Below, piece by piece: positions 1 through 9,407 of a DNA stretch of 54,886 nucleotides. The notes below the pieces were generated by a model, which saw only the letters and a program-made list of their open reading frames with translations, had not been told where the DNA came from and made no database searches. The position numbers and the translations under genes are program-made. The stretch is from contig CACOIV010000009.1 in the NCBI GenBank assembly GCA_902627335.1, positions 1-54,886 of the forward strand, in the 5' to 3' direction. Positions within the stretch are counted from its first letter, which is position 1; the number at the start of each line of letters is the position of its first letter. Origin of the DNA: an uncultured Prochlorococcus sp. (GTDB taxonomy: Bacteria; Cyanobacteriota; Cyanobacteriia; PCC-6307; Cyanobiaceae).

Positions 1-2
1 CA

Positions 3-1328
3 TTAATTATGGATATGAGATTTAGTAAAAATCAAATTCTTAAAATTTATTTAAATAAAATATACCTTGGTTCTGGAGCTAACGGTATTAATGAAGCAGC
101 AAAAATCTATTTTGGCAAATTCATTCATGAACTAACGTTATCTGAGGTTGCTTTATTAGCTGGATTAACTCCAGCCCCATCAATTTATTCTCCTTACAAA
201 AATTATGATTTAGCTATTCAAAATAGAAATAAAGTTTTAAATTCTTTATATAAAAATGGGTTCATAAATAAAATAGAACTTTATGAATCAACAAAAGAGA
301 ATATAAAATTAAATCAAAAATCTGGAAAAATAAGTCTTGAAGATGACAAGTTATTGATTAATTTCATACTTAAGGAGGCTATTAAAAAAATTAAAATAAA
401 TTATAATCTTAAACTTGATGATTATATTGTTATTCAATCAAGCCTATTTATGCAATGGCAGAAAGAAGCACAAAAACTAGCCTCTAATATTAAGCCAAAA
501 GATATTGAAGTAGCATTAATTTCAATTGAATCAAATAGTGGATTAATAAGAGCATTTGTTAGTGGGAAAAGTCCACTAATTAATGAATTTAATAGAGTAA
601 TGGATGCAGTAAGGCCTTTAGGGTCTACATTTAAAATTATTCCATATATTGGTATCCTTTCTATTGGTAAAAACTTAAATGATTATTATTATGATGAACA
701 AACATGTTGGGATGGGTATTGTCCAAGAAATTTTTCGCATAAATATAGAGGAAAAATCTCATTAATTGATTCATTTAAATATTCTTCAAATATTGTTCCA
801 ATAAAAATATCAACAGAAATAGGACTAAAAAATATAATAACCTTAGCTAATCTATTTGGATTAGGTTTCAAACAAAAATTTAATGAGATTTGGCCTTTAG
901 CTATAGGAGCATATGGAGATAGTCTTTTGAATATAAGTAATGCATATTCTGCTATTAATAATGATGGGAAAATAATTAAACCAGAAATAATTGAAAAAAT
1001 TAAATTTAATAACGAAAAAATTATTTGGTTAAATAAACCTATTGAAAAAAGAATTATGAGTAAAAAAGTTATTAATAATATTAATAAATTACTTGAAAAA
1101 TCAGTAACAGAGGGTACTGGAATGGCAGCTGCAATAAATGGCGAAAGAGTATTTGGTAAAACAGGAACCTCTGATAATTACAGAGACTTATGGTTTATAG
1201 GCTCTATCAAAAATACCACTACAGGTATTTGGATTGGATTTGATGATAATAGAAAAACTATTTTATCTAGTGGAGATGCAGCAAGATTTTGGAAAATATA
1301 TAAACTAAAATCATTACTAAATAAATAA
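3..1328 (+). CDS. Class A penicillin-binding protein, 5' end outside window
   Basis: Peptidoglycan synthase at the cytoplasmic membrane, with a glycosyltransferase (GT51) and a transpeptidase domain. The frame is open to the window edge, so the N-terminus and first GT51 motifs are missing. What remains of GT51 is the stretch ILKIYLNKIYLGSGANGI. Counting from the Met at position 9, the transpeptidase triad is complete: STFK at 206-209 (nucleophile Ser206), SSN at 259-261, and KTG at 384-386. The C-terminus ends shortly after the KTG motif, with no long tail. It converges on rsmB with a 1-base gap. Whether it is a PBP1A or PBP1B type cannot be told from this part. Confidence 0.9.
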   Translation, partial: LIMDMRFSKNQILKIYLNKIYLGSGANGINEAAKIYFGKFIHELTLSEVALLAGLTPAPSIYSPYKNYDLAIQNRNKVLNSLYKNGFINKIELYESTKENIKLNQKSGKISLEDDKLLINFILKEAIKKIKINYNLKLDDYIVIQSSLFMQWQKEAQKLASNIKPKDIEVALISIESNSGLIRAFVSGKSPLINEFNRVMDAVRPLGSTFKIIPYIGILSIGKNLNDYYYDEQTCWDGYCPRNFSHKYRGKISLIDSFKYSSNIVPIKISTEIGLKNIITLANLFGLGFKQKFNEIWPLAIGAYGDSLLNISNAYSAINNDGKIIKPEIIEKIKFNNEKIIWLNKPIEKRIMSKKVINNINKLLEKSVTEGTGMAAAINGERVFGKTGTSDNYRDLWFIGSIKNTTTGIWIGFDDNRKTILSSGDAARFWKIYKLKSLLNK

Positions 1329-1329
1329 A

Positions 1330-2646
1330 TTATTTTTTATTCATAATTACAGCTGCATAAAATCCATCACCATTATTTTTAAAACCTGGAAGTATTTGTT
1401 TTTCACTGATTAAATGCATATCACTATTTTTTGTTAAAAAACTATTTATTAATAAATTATTCTCCCTTGGGCATATTGTGCATGTCGAATAAACTAAGAG
1501 ACCATTATTTTTTAAAAAAGATTTACTACTTTCAAGTAATTTTATTTGCATCTCAACTAATTCATCAATTTTCTTGTTACTTAAAGACCATCTTGCATCT
1601 GGATTTCTTGATAATGTTCCTATACCTGAGCAAGGAGCGTCTAAAAGAACTTTATCAAAATAATTCAAGAAATCTGGCTTTAATTGTAATAATTCATTTG
1701 TATCAGCTACAAAAGTTTTAACACATTTAATTTTAAGTCTTTTTAAGTTATCTTTTAATAAATCTAATCTTAATTTTGATCTATCAATAGCCCATATTTC
1801 CCCATCATCTTTTATTAATTCTGCCAAATGTGTTGTTTTTGTTCCAGGAGCAGAGCATAAATCTAATATCTTATCGCCCTTTTTTGGATTTAATAATGGG
1901 GCAATCGATTGAGAAGATCTATCTTGAATTACCCACTTACCTTCAATAAAGCCAGGTAATTGTTTTATGGATCTTGCTTTACTTTTTAATTCAACACCAG
2001 TTTTAAGATTTTTGATTTCTATCGCAACTAAATTTGAATTTCCAAATTCTTCCATAACATCTTTCTTACTTGTTTTAAGGGTATTTATTCTCAAATCAAT
2101 TGAAGGTTTTTTATTAAAAGATTTAGCAATAATTTCCGCATTATTAATTCCCACCCAATCAATAATTTCTTGTACTAACCATTCAGGTAATGAATCTAAA
2201 TAAGCAATTCTTTCTATTTTATTATTTGGAATATTAGGATGATTTTTAGTTTCTATTTTCTTAATTGCATTTCTTAAGATTGCATTAACGACTCCAGATA
2301 ACTTATTTAAGTCAGACTTTTTAGCGGTCTCAACTGTAGTAGAAATAGAAGCAGAATAAGGAATCTTACTCATTTTTAGTAATTGGTACAAACCTATATG
2401 AAGTAACCAACGTAATTTTGGTGGCTGCTTTTTATGTGAAAATTTAGATGTATGGTCTATCCATAAATCAAGGTATTTCCTATACCTTATGCAACCAAAT
2501 GATAATTCAGTTATAAAAGCTATATCTAACGAATTAAATCTATAATCTGACAATACTTCATCTAAAGCACGATCAGAATATCTACCAGAACTTACCTTTA
2601 AAAGGACTTGCCATGATGCTTTCCTTTGCAAATATCCTTCAGTCAA
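1330..2646 (-). CDS. rsmB: 16S rRNA m5C967 methyltransferase RsmB/Sun
   Basis: SAM-dependent RNA cytosine-C5 methyltransferase. The N-terminal third is NusB-like. The SAM-binding loop is LDLCSAPGTKT around residue 264. The two cysteines typical of the family are in DAPCSG (Cys339) and STCTICPREN (Cys389), serving product release and catalysis. Its 438 residues match the family. It is convergent with the penicillin-binding protein gene. Confidence 0.93.
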   Translation of the reverse strand: MTEGYLQRKASWQVLLKVSSGRYSDRALDEVLSDYRFNSLDIAFITELSFGCIRYRKYLDLWIDHTSKFSHKKQPPKLRWLLHIGLYQLLKMSKIPYSASISTTVETAKKSDLNKLSGVVNAILRNAIKKIETKNHPNIPNNKIERIAYLDSLPEWLVQEIIDWVGINNAEIIAKSFNKKPSIDLRINTLKTSKKDVMEEFGNSNLVAIEIKNLKTGVELKSKARSIKQLPGFIEGKWVIQDRSSQSIAPLLNPKKGDKILDLCSAPGTKTTHLAELIKDDGEIWAIDRSKLRLDLLKDNLKRLKIKCVKTFVADTNELLQLKPDFLNYFDKVLLDAPCSGIGTLSRNPDARWSLSNKKIDELVEMQIKLLESSKSFLKNNGLLVYSTCTICPRENNLLINSFLTKNSDMHLISEKQILPGFKNNGDGFYAAVIMNKK

Positions 2647-2690
2647 ATATATATGAAAATTTATTATAAATATACTAGAAAAATTTTTAT

Positions 2691-2843
2691 CTAGACAATA
2701 TTTTTAACAGAAGAGTTAAACCAAAAAAAACCTAAAATAGATACAAGCGTTAAATTAAATCCAAGAAAAATATAGATATTTAAATTAGGAATATTTTCTT
2801 TAGTATGTTTTAAACTAGCAATTTTATCTTTAAAATTAAACAT
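2691..2843 (-). CDS. Small single-pass membrane protein, 50 aa
   Basis: An uninterrupted ATG-to-TAG frame of 51 codons. A charged N-terminus (MFNFKDKIASLKHTKEN) is followed by one hydrophobic segment at about residues 24-44 (IYIFLGFNLTLVSILGFFWF). Family unknown. It lies just downstream of the other small minus-strand gene (2856-3035), 12 bases away, so the two may be co-transcribed. The TM pattern and spacing support a real gene. Confidence 0.5.
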   Translation of the reverse strand: MFNFKDKIASLKHTKENIPNLNIYIFLGFNLTLVSILGFFWFNSSVKNIV

Positions 2844-2855
2844 GGATAAAAGACC

Positions 2856-3035
2856 TTAACAATATATACGGCAGCCGATATTTATATCACCGGAGTCAAG
2901 CAATCTACCTAGTTTAATTGCTAAAGCTTCCTCAACTCTAGAAAAATTAAATTGTTGTTTAGTTATCCAATCTAATTCAGAAGGAGTAATAATACCAGTT
3001 GAATTTATTTTTAAAAAAAGTAAACCTAGATTCAT
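2856..3035 (-). CDS. Small conserved-looking soluble protein, 59 aa
   Basis: ATG-to-TAA frame encoding a compact protein with balanced composition: a hydrophobic start (MNLGLLFLKINSTG), then an acidic and helical part (EEALAIKLGRLLDSGDINIGCRI). A helix followed by a two-cysteine tail (Cys55, Cys59) is visible. I do not recognise the family with certainty. It has the composition of the short picocyanobacterial hypotheticals rather than of random AT-rich sequence. It precedes the 50-aa membrane protein gene on the same strand. Confidence 0.6.
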   Translation of the reverse strand: MNLGLLFLKINSTGIITPSELDWITKQQFNFSRVEEALAIKLGRLLDSGDINIGCRIYC

Positions 3036-3140
3036 TTAATTGAAATATGTAATATTAAACTAACACCTTCCGTTACATTTTGTAATAATATAATAATCTT
3101 TTAATCTTTCATTTCTGAGAATAAATAATCTTGATTTTAA

Positions 3141-4628
3141 TCAGAGATTTTTAAGAAAATCTGCTCCTATTGCTAAATGATTATTTAATTTTGAGGTTTC
3201 CATTTTATCCAAATTTCTGGTTAACATCGCCAAACGATATTGCTTTCTAAAGTAACTTTCATGATCATGAATAAATTTCCAAAAAAGTGCATCCCAGATA
3301 ACACACCATTGATCTGATTTATAATCTGACATTTTCTTAATGTAGTTTGAACTTGATATATATGGTTTTGTGGAAAATATTCCTCCATCACCGAATTGAC
3401 TCATACCATAAACATTTGGAACCATTACCCAATCGTATGCATCTACAAACATTTCCATAAACCATTTATAAACCTCATCAGGATGAATTCTACAAAGCAA
3501 CATAAAATTACCTAATATCATTAACCTTTCAATATGATGACAATAACCATATTTAAGTATATTTCTTATAACATGATCTATTGGTTCTATCCCAGTAGAG
3601 GCATTATAAAAAGATTTAGGAATTTGTTTTTTTGGAAAATTCCAAAAATTTTTTGTTCTCATTTTATTTCCATATTTTTTATAGGTAAGGCAAATAAATT
3701 CTCGCCATCCAATAATCTGTCTTATAAATCCTTCAAGAGAATTAAGTGGAATATTATTTTTCTCCGCATACAGAAGTGCCTTATCAATTACATCTTTTGG
3801 GGTAAGCAAACCCGTATTGAGAAGAGGTGATAATAAACTATGCCATAAGAAGCTATCATTTTTTGTAATTGCATCTTCATAATCACCAAATAAATTAAAT
3901 CGGCTTTCAAAAAAATCACTCAACCAATCCTTTGCCTCTTTAAAATTTGTAGGATAAAAGAAAAATTCACTAGTTCCTAAGTATTCACTTTCACTTTGAA
4001 GTATTTTCTTTTCCACCTCAATCACAATTTTATTTTTTTGTATATTTTTTAAATCTGGAATTTTTTGATTCTTGGGTAACTTTTTTCTATTTAATTCATC
4101 AAAACTCCATTTACCGCCTATTGGTGAACCATTAGAATCAACTAAAATTTTTAAATCTTTTCTTTGATTCTCATAGAATCTGGCCATTAAAGGTTTTTTA
4201 TTATTTGCTTCGAATTTATTTTTTAATACATCTTTTGTAAGGAACATTGGTGAATTTAAAATATTCACTTTAATTTGATTTTTTTTAAAAAAATTATTTA
4301 ATCTTCTTAAAATTAAGTAATCATGAGGTTCTATAATATTCACATTATCATAATTTTCTACTCGATATTTTGAAAGATAATCTGAAGTATCAAAATTTTT
4401 CTCATTAAATCCATAAATAACTTTAAAACCAGATTTCTCCAAATATTTCCTATAGGAATACATTGCCGAACGTAAAAAAATAATTTTATTTATGTGGTTG
4501 GTATATTTGTATTTTTTATCATTTCCAAAAAATAATGAGTCTTCCAACATTAAGATTTCACATTTAAATTCTAAAATCGGATTTACCTCAAAAAGTTGAT
4601 TAGGGAAGATTATTGAAATTTGCTTCAT
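3141..4628 (-). CDS. Photolyase/cryptochrome-related protein (FeS-BCP/PhrB type) lacking Fe-S cysteines
   Basis: Member of the deoxyribodipyrimidine photolyase-related family, the bacterial (6-4) photolyase/CryB type, expected to bind FAD and repair UV lesions or sense light. Family signatures: [11 protein letters not shown] at 171-181, [11 protein letters not shown] at 301-311, [14 protein letters not shown] at 362-375, and [13 protein letters not shown] at 404-416. Known family members carry a [4Fe-4S] cluster on four cysteines, three of them just after the MSDY motif. Here MSDY (433-436) runs directly into [14 protein letters not shown] with a shortened loop and a single cysteine, so the cluster site looks lost. 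The start overlaps the upstream DUF2256 stop as ATGA, so the two are probably translationally coupled. Confidence 0.85.
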   Translation of the reverse strand: MKQISIIFPNQLFEVNPILEFKCEILMLEDSLFFGNDKKYKYTNHINKIIFLRSAMYSYRKYLEKSGFKVIYGFNEKNFDTSDYLSKYRVENYDNVNIIEPHDYLILRRLNNFFKKNQIKVNILNSPMFLTKDVLKNKFEANNKKPLMARFYENQRKDLKILVDSNGSPIGGKWSFDELNRKKLPKNQKIPDLKNIQKNKIVIEVEKKILQSESEYLGTSEFFFYPTNFKEAKDWLSDFFESRFNLFGDYEDAITKNDSFLWHSLLSPLLNTGLLTPKDVIDKALLYAEKNNIPLNSLEGFIRQIIGWREFICLTYKKYGNKMRTKNFWNFPKKQIPKSFYNASTGIEPIDHVIRNILKYGYCHHIERLMILGNFMLLCRIHPDEVYKWFMEMFVDAYDWVMVPNVYGMSQFGDGGIFSTKPYISSSNYIKKMSDYKSDQWCVIWDALFWKFIHDHESYFRKQYRLAMLTRNLDKMETSKLNNHLAIGADFLKNL

Positions 4629-4756
4629 GCTTTTGATTTCCTATTTCTACATCTTTTGGAGCAGTAAATTACTTCGTCCCAACATAAAGACCATTTTTTT
4701 CTCCAATCAAATTTACGTTGACATACTGGACAAATTTTTTGAGGTAGATTTTTCAA
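4625..4756 (-). CDS. DUF2256 zinc-ribbon-like protein, TTG start
   Basis: A 43-residue cysteine-rich protein. The four cysteines form two pairs, CPVC at 9-12 and YCSKRC at 31-36, flanking the conserved WRKKW...CWDEV core, the hallmark of DUF2256. No ATG or GTG is available in frame before a stop, so TTG at 4756 is the likely start, 1 base after the TIGR03643 stop. The stop overlaps the photolyase ATG (ATGA). Function unknown; a metal-binding or redox role is only inferred from the cysteines. DUF2256 often sits next to photolyase-type genes, as here. Confidence 0.8.
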   Translation of the reverse strand: MKNLPQKICPVCQRKFDWRKKWSLCWDEVIYCSKRCRNRKSKA

Positions 4757-4757
4757 A

Positions 4758-4994
4758 CTAGATAGATCTTTTATGAGTAGATTTAAAACGATCCGAGGAT
4801 TTTAATTCCATATGTTTTGTTTTCCTTCCTGATACTCTCTTTCTCCATACCTTAAAAGATTTTTCTTTAAGATTTTTTCTCATTAATTCAATAGCCTCTT
4901 TCTCTTTTAAGCCGAATTGAAATTCTATTGCCTCAAAAGGTGTTCGATCCTCCCAACACATTTCGATAATTCTATCGATCTCTCGAATATCCAT
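4758..4994 (-). CDS. TIGR03643 family protein, 78 aa
   Basis: Small basic protein whose N-terminus matches the TIGR03643 family pattern: an acidic start ([20 protein letters not shown]), then [13 protein letters not shown] and [16 protein letters not shown]. Reads as a helix-turn-helix-like domain followed by a basic tail rich in Lys/Arg, which could contact nucleic acid; that is inference. It lies 2 bases downstream of the DCC-family gene and 1 base upstream of DUF2256, within the photolyase group. Confidence 0.8.
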   Translation of the reverse strand: MDIREIDRIIEMCWEDRTPFEAIEFQFGLKEKEAIELMRKNLKEKSFKVWRKRVSGRKTKHMELKSSDRFKSTHKRSI

Positions 4995-4996
4995 GG

Positions 4997-5395
4997 TTAG
5001 ATCACCTCTTTACATTTTGAATCACATAAAATTTCTAAAGCATTTCTACCTGTAATCTTTAACCTATATTTTGCCCAGATACCATAAAAAATTTTTAAAA
5101 AATTTGAAATAATCGGAATCTTTATTGGAAAATATACCCACCCAAGACCAACCAGTTGATAAGCATATGCTAAGACATCCAGTCCTTGAATTAAGTTTCC
5201 ATCATGCAAAATGCCATGTAGATTTGACATGGCTTTTTCATAAGATATATTCTGGTAATTTGTTGGATCATAATCATCACTATTGATATCTACGAATTTA
5301 ATATTTCCAAATATGTCTCTTCCTTTTAAAAAATCGGTTTCCCTGTTGCATAGAGGACAACCCCCATCGTATAAAAAAGTGAGTTTATTTTGCAT
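4997..5395 (-). CDS. DCC-family thiol-disulfide oxidoreductase (DUF393)
   Basis: Thioredoxin-like protein of the DCC family. The name-giving motif is at residues 9-16 (YDGGCPLC), with the redox CxxC at Cys13/Cys16. The length of 132 aa is normal. A hydrophobic stretch around 85-112 suggests a membrane-near C-terminus. First gene of the minus-strand group that continues with TIGR03643, DUF2256 and the photolyase-like gene at 1-2 base spacing. That points to one operon combining a redox enzyme with a light-dependent flavoprotein. Confidence 0.87.
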   Translation of the reverse strand: MQNKLTFLYDGGCPLCNRETDFLKGRDIFGNIKFVDINSDDYDPTNYQNISYEKAMSNLHGILHDGNLIQGLDVLAYAYQLVGLGWVYFPIKIPIISNFLKIFYGIWAKYRLKITGRNALEILCDSKCKEVI

Positions 5396-5431
5396 GCTTT
5401 TTATAATTAATATAAAAACTTAATCTTTCAA

Positions 5432-5615
5432 ATGTGGCAAGATAGATAAAAACTTTGTAATTTTTTCTAGAAGTACATATTGTTTTGAGTATGAGAATGA
5501 GAAGCTTTATAAAGCCTTAATAATTGCACACACAAATCTAAATGAATTTGATTTATTTTATAAATACCAACCATTGATTAAGGGATACGTCAATGGTTCA
5601 AGTTTATTCATCTAA
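5432..5615 (+). pseudogene. Possible frameshifted remnant of a small gene
   Basis: From 5424 to 5612 one frame stays open for 63 codons, which is long for sequence this AT-rich, but has no ATG, GTG or TTG near its 5' end. An ATG at 5432 in another frame reads MWQDR and stops. A one-base shift after that would join it to the long frame (KNFVIFSRSTYCFEYENEK...). This looks like a small gene with a recent frameshift. Its 3' end overlaps the convergent gene at 5604-5807. It could still be chance. Confidence 0.3.
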
Positions 5616-5807
5616 AAGATGAACACCCTCTCCAACATCAGATTTAAAATCGCAATATTTTTCAAAAACTATTCCAACTTTTCTCATTGTTTCCCCTAAT
5701 TCATCATTAAATTTTTCCCATTCTTCAGTTCCCTTTTCAGGCAATGTCCATCCTTGGGTTTCAACCATGCTAGTTATGACCGTATAGTCCCACTCGATGT
5801 ATGCCAT
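5604..5807 (-). CDS. Hypothetical acidic protein, 67 aa
   Basis: Start ATG with sequence MAYIEWDYTVITSMVETQGW, then a strongly acidic helical part (EKGTEEWEKFNDELGETMRK) and an acidic C-terminus (SDVGEGVHLLDE). No signal peptide or membrane segment. The tryptophan-rich, balanced composition is that of a real soluble protein. Family not recognised. Stands alone between the DCC group and trmH. Confidence 0.65.
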   Translation of the reverse strand: MAYIEWDYTVITSMVETQGWTLPEKGTEEWEKFNDELGETMRKVGIVFEKYCDFKSDVGEGVHLLDE

Positions 5808-5980
5808 AAAAATTCAATTATTACTCTTTTATTATAATTTATCTTTTTATTTTCAAAATAATAATCTCTTATAAAAACAATAAAAAATTAATTAATTGAA
5901 ATTAAAATATAAGCCAGCTATATTTAAGAGGATTAGTCTCTAAGAACTTATAGTAGATTATTGCTATTAATTTATTTGAT

Positions 5981-6637
5981 GTGGTATTGCCTCGAAGATT
6001 CAAAAGAATAAAAAGCGTTTTAAATAGAAGGATACAAGATCTAACAGTATTAGTTGAGGGAGTTAATAAACCTCACAATCTATCTGCAATTTTAAGAACA
6101 TGCGATGCCGCTGGTGTTTTTGAGGCGAATTTTATATCTAACAAGAATGAGGTTAAAACTTTTAACAGTACTGCTCAAGGTAGCCAAAAGTGGGTAAAAC
6201 TAAAAAATCACTCTTCATCAATTGATGCTGCAAAAAAACTTAAAAAAAAAGGATTTAAATTATTTGGAACAACTTTAAATAAAAAATCTATTGATTATAG
6301 AAAATTAGATTTCACGCAAAATACTTGTTTTATTCTTGGGGCAGAAAAATGGGGGCTAAGTGAAGCCTTAATTGCAGAGGTTGATGAATGTATCTATATA
6401 CCTATGTACGGGATGGTTCAATCTTTAAATGTATCTGTAGCAGCTTCAATTTTGCTTTTTGAAGCCATACGTCAAAGAGACCGATTAGATTTACTTCCTA
6501 AAAATGGTGAAGGAATTGATCAACAAAAATATCAAAAAACATTATTTGAATGGGCATATCCTGAAATCAAAGATTCTTATAAAGAAAATAATTATGAATA
6601 TCCTGAAATTGATGAAAATGGAGAAATTTGTAAATAA
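5981..6637 (+). CDS. trmH: tRNA Gm18 2'-O-methyltransferase TrmH
   Basis: SPOUT (SpoU) methyltransferase that methylates the ribose of G18 in the tRNA D-loop. Motif 1 is in LVEGVNKPHNLSAILRTCDA (about residues 24-43), with the conserved Asn and Arg. Motif 2 is ILGAEKWGLSEALI, and motif 3 is MVQSLNVSVAASI, forming the knot that binds SAM. GTG at 5981 gives an N-terminus (MVLPRRFKRI) that aligns with TrmH starts; the next in-frame TTG is two codons on. No ATG is available in this frame nearby. Convergent with the permease gene. Confidence 0.92.
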   Translation: MVLPRRFKRIKSVLNRRIQDLTVLVEGVNKPHNLSAILRTCDAAGVFEANFISNKNEVKTFNSTAQGSQKWVKLKNHSSSIDAAKKLKKKGFKLFGTTLNKKSIDYRKLDFTQNTCFILGAEKWGLSEALIAEVDECIYIPMYGMVQSLNVSVAASILLFEAIRQRDRLDLLPKNGEGIDQQKYQKTLFEWAYPEIKDSYKENNYEYPEIDENGEICK

Positions 6638-6639
6638 TT

Positions 6640-7497
6640 TTACCCTAACTGATCTTCAATGCCTTCTCCTATAAAAGACAGTGCTAAAACAAGAAAAAAC
6701 ATTGCTAATCCAGGGAATAAAGCAGTCCACCATATACCAGTTGGCAAAGCTGCGATCGCTAAATTAAGATCACTTCCCCATTCAGGTATATCTGCAGGGA
6801 CACCTAACCCTAAGAATCCCAAACTACCCAAAACTAGTACAGCATCTGCTGCATTTAGAGTCAAAAGTATTGGTAGTGGTGTAATTATATTTGGGACAAT
6901 ATACTTTCTTATTACCCTAAAATTACTAGCACCGGAAATTTGTGCTGCCTGAACATAATCAGAAGATTTAATTGAAATTGTCTGATTTCTAATAAGCCTA
7001 AAATATTGTGGAGAATAAACAATACATAGAGCAAAGGCTGCATTTATTATTCCTTTACCAAAAACAAAAGCAATAACAACAGAGAGTAAGATGACTGGTA
7101 TTGAAAAAATAGTATCCATTATCAACGATAATGATCTATCAAAAAAACCTCCGAAATATCCACTTACTAAACCCAAAGGTAAACCTAATCCAATTGCGAA
7201 AATTAAAGATAAAAATACGATTTCAATAGCAATATTTGAACCTTGTAAAGTTCTTAAGCACACATCTCTTCCTAATCGATCAGTGCCACATAAATGATTT
7301 GATGAAGGTGGTTCATATATTTCATTGTTAAAAGATATAGAAAAATCAATAATATTATTTAGCTCTAATATTTTGAATAATATAGCTATGAAAAGGTATA
7401 AAAATAAAATAATAAATCCAGTTTTTCTTATATTCTCAGAAATATTATTAAATGAATTTATTTGAATCAAATTTAATTTAAAGCTTAATAATCTCAA
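6640..7497 (-). CDS. ABC transporter permease, OppC/DppC family
   Basis: Inner-membrane permease of the peptide/nickel ABC importer family. An N-terminal TM at about 28-47 is followed by a periplasmic part with CGTDRLGRDVCLR, the OppC/DppC signature, then five more hydrophobic segments. The EAA loop that docks to the ATPase is YVQAAQISGASNFRVIRKYI. No substrate-binding protein, second permease or ATPase is adjacent, so partners must be encoded elsewhere. Substrate cannot be read from the sequence. lepA lies upstream on the same strand with a 53-base gap. Confidence 0.88.
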   Translation of the reverse strand: MRLLSFKLNLIQINSFNNISENIRKTGFIILFLYLFIAILFKILELNNIIDFSISFNNEIYEPPSSNHLCGTDRLGRDVCLRTLQGSNIAIEIVFLSLIFAIGLGLPLGLVSGYFGGFFDRSLSLIMDTIFSIPVILLSVVIAFVFGKGIINAAFALCIVYSPQYFRLIRNQTISIKSSDYVQAAQISGASNFRVIRKYIVPNIITPLPILLTLNAADAVLVLGSLGFLGLGVPADIPEWGSDLNLAIAALPTGIWWTALFPGLAMFFLVLALSFIGEGIEDQLG

Positions 7498-7550
7498 TAT
7501 AACTTTAGATTGAAATCACAAAAAGAGCTATCTTCTTATATTGAAATTTA

Positions 7551-9359
7551 TTATTGGTTAAGTTTCAATACTGCCATAAATGCTTCTTGAGGAACATCCA
7601 CTTTACCCATAGCTTTCATTCTTTTTTTACCTTTAGCCTGCTTTTTAAGAAGTTTCTTTTTCCTTGAAATATCCCCTCCATAACATTTAGATAGAACATC
7701 TTTTCTAAGAGCGCTAATACTTTCACTTGCGATAACTCTACTTCCTATTGATGCTTGTATTGGAATCTTGAATTGTTGTTTAGGAATAAGATCTTTTAAT
7801 TTTTCAACTAATCCTCTTCCAATCCCATAAGCTTTATCTTTATGAACAATTGATGTTAAAGGATCAGCTTTTTCAGAATTTATAAGGACATCTAATCTTA
7901 CTAAATCATTTTTTCTATAACCTATAAGATGATATTCCATCGAAGCATAACCTTGGGTTCTACTTTTCATTTGATCAAAAAAATCTGTAACTACTTCTGC
8001 TAAGGGTATTTCATAGATCAAAGTTACTCTATCTGTTGTAATGTATTTCATATCCACAAAAACTCCTCTTCTTTCTTGGCATAACCCCATTAAAGTCCCA
8101 TTAAATTCATTAGGAGCATAAATTTCCATTTTTACATAAGGCTCTTCTATAGAATCTCTTAATTGCGGATCAGGAATTGTTGAGGGATTATCAATAAAAA
8201 TATTTTCACCATCATTAAGATTTACTTTATAAATAACTGATGGAGCAGTAACAATTAAATCTAGATCGTATTCTCTTTCTAATCTCTCTTGAACAATTTC
8301 CATATGTAAAAGTCCTAAGAATCCACATCTAAAGCCAAATCCCATCGCGCTGCTTGTCTCAGGTTCATATTTCAATGCGGCATCAGATAGTTGTAGTTTT
8401 TCTAAAGACTCTCTTAAATCAGGATACTGATCGGCATCAGTAGGAAATAGGCCACAGAAAACCATCGGATTCGCTTCTTTGTAACCAGGTAAGGCTTCTT
8501 TAGCTGGTGCATTGAAAAGAGTAATAGTATCTCCAACTCTTGCATCAGCTACTGATTTAATTGATGCAGCTAGATAACCAACTTCTCCAGCATGCAAATC
8601 ATTAACTTTTTGTTGATCAGGGGCCATTATTCCAATTTCATCTAATTCATAAAATTTATTACTTGCCATCAATAAAATTTTATCTTTGGATCTTATTGAT
8701 CCAGATACAATTCTAAAGTAAACGACAACACCTCTATATGGATCATAATAGGAATCGAAAATAAGGGCTTTAGTAGGCATATTTATAGTATCTTTTGGGG
8801 CAGGAATATCATTTACGATTGCCTCTAAAATATCCTCAATACCCTCTCCTGTTTTAGCTGAGCAATGAATAGCATTTGATGTATCTAAACCAATTATTGC
8901 TTCAATTTCTTTTTTTATTTTTTCAGGATCCGCCCCTGGCAAATCAACTTTATTTAATACAGGAATAATTTCTAAATTATTTTCTATAGCTAAATAAACA
9001 TTAGCTAAGGTTTGAGCTTCAACTCCTTGACTAGCATCTACTACCAACAATGCACCTTCGCAGGCTTGCAGCGACCTACTTACCTCATAAGAAAAATCTA
9101 CATGCCCAGGTGTATCTATTAAATTCAAAACATATTCATCTTTATTTTTTGCTTTATATTTCATTCTTGCAGCTTGTAATTTTATAGTTATACCCCTTTC
9201 TCTCTCGAGGTCCATGCTATCAAGAAATTGATCTTGCATATCTCTTTTTGATACGGTGCCTGTATCTTGCAATAACCTATCTGCGAGGGTAGATTTACCA
9301 TGATCAATATGAGCAATTATACAGAAATTTCTTAACTTTGAAACAGTAATATCTGTCAT
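7551..9359 (-). CDS. lepA: Elongation factor 4 (LepA)
   Basis: Ribosome-associated translational GTPase. G1 is AHIDHGKST (residues about 15-23), the switch-I region RERGITIK, G3 DTPGH and G4 NKVDLPGAD. The unique LepA C-terminal domain is present, ending in [19 protein letters not shown]. 602 aa is the family length. It heads a unit with the permease downstream; mqo lies 48 bases upstream on the same strand. Confidence 0.96.
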   Translation of the reverse strand: MTDITVSKLRNFCIIAHIDHGKSTLADRLLQDTGTVSKRDMQDQFLDSMDLERERGITIKLQAARMKYKAKNKDEYVLNLIDTPGHVDFSYEVSRSLQACEGALLVVDASQGVEAQTLANVYLAIENNLEIIPVLNKVDLPGADPEKIKKEIEAIIGLDTSNAIHCSAKTGEGIEDILEAIVNDIPAPKDTINMPTKALIFDSYYDPYRGVVVYFRIVSGSIRSKDKILLMASNKFYELDEIGIMAPDQQKVNDLHAGEVGYLAASIKSVADARVGDTITLFNAPAKEALPGYKEANPMVFCGLFPTDADQYPDLRESLEKLQLSDAALKYEPETSSAMGFGFRCGFLGLLHMEIVQERLEREYDLDLIVTAPSVIYKVNLNDGENIFIDNPSTIPDPQLRDSIEEPYVKMEIYAPNEFNGTLMGLCQERRGVFVDMKYITTDRVTLIYEIPLAEVVTDFFDQMKSRTQGYASMEYHLIGYRKNDLVRLDVLINSEKADPLTSIVHKDKAYGIGRGLVEKLKDLIPKQQFKIPIQASIGSRVIASESISALRKDVLSKCYGGDISRKKKLLKKQAKGKKRMKAMGKVDVPQEAFMAVLKLNQ

Positions 9360-9407
9360 ACAATTGATTAAATAACATACCTATAAATAAATACTAGCTA
9401 ATTAAAA

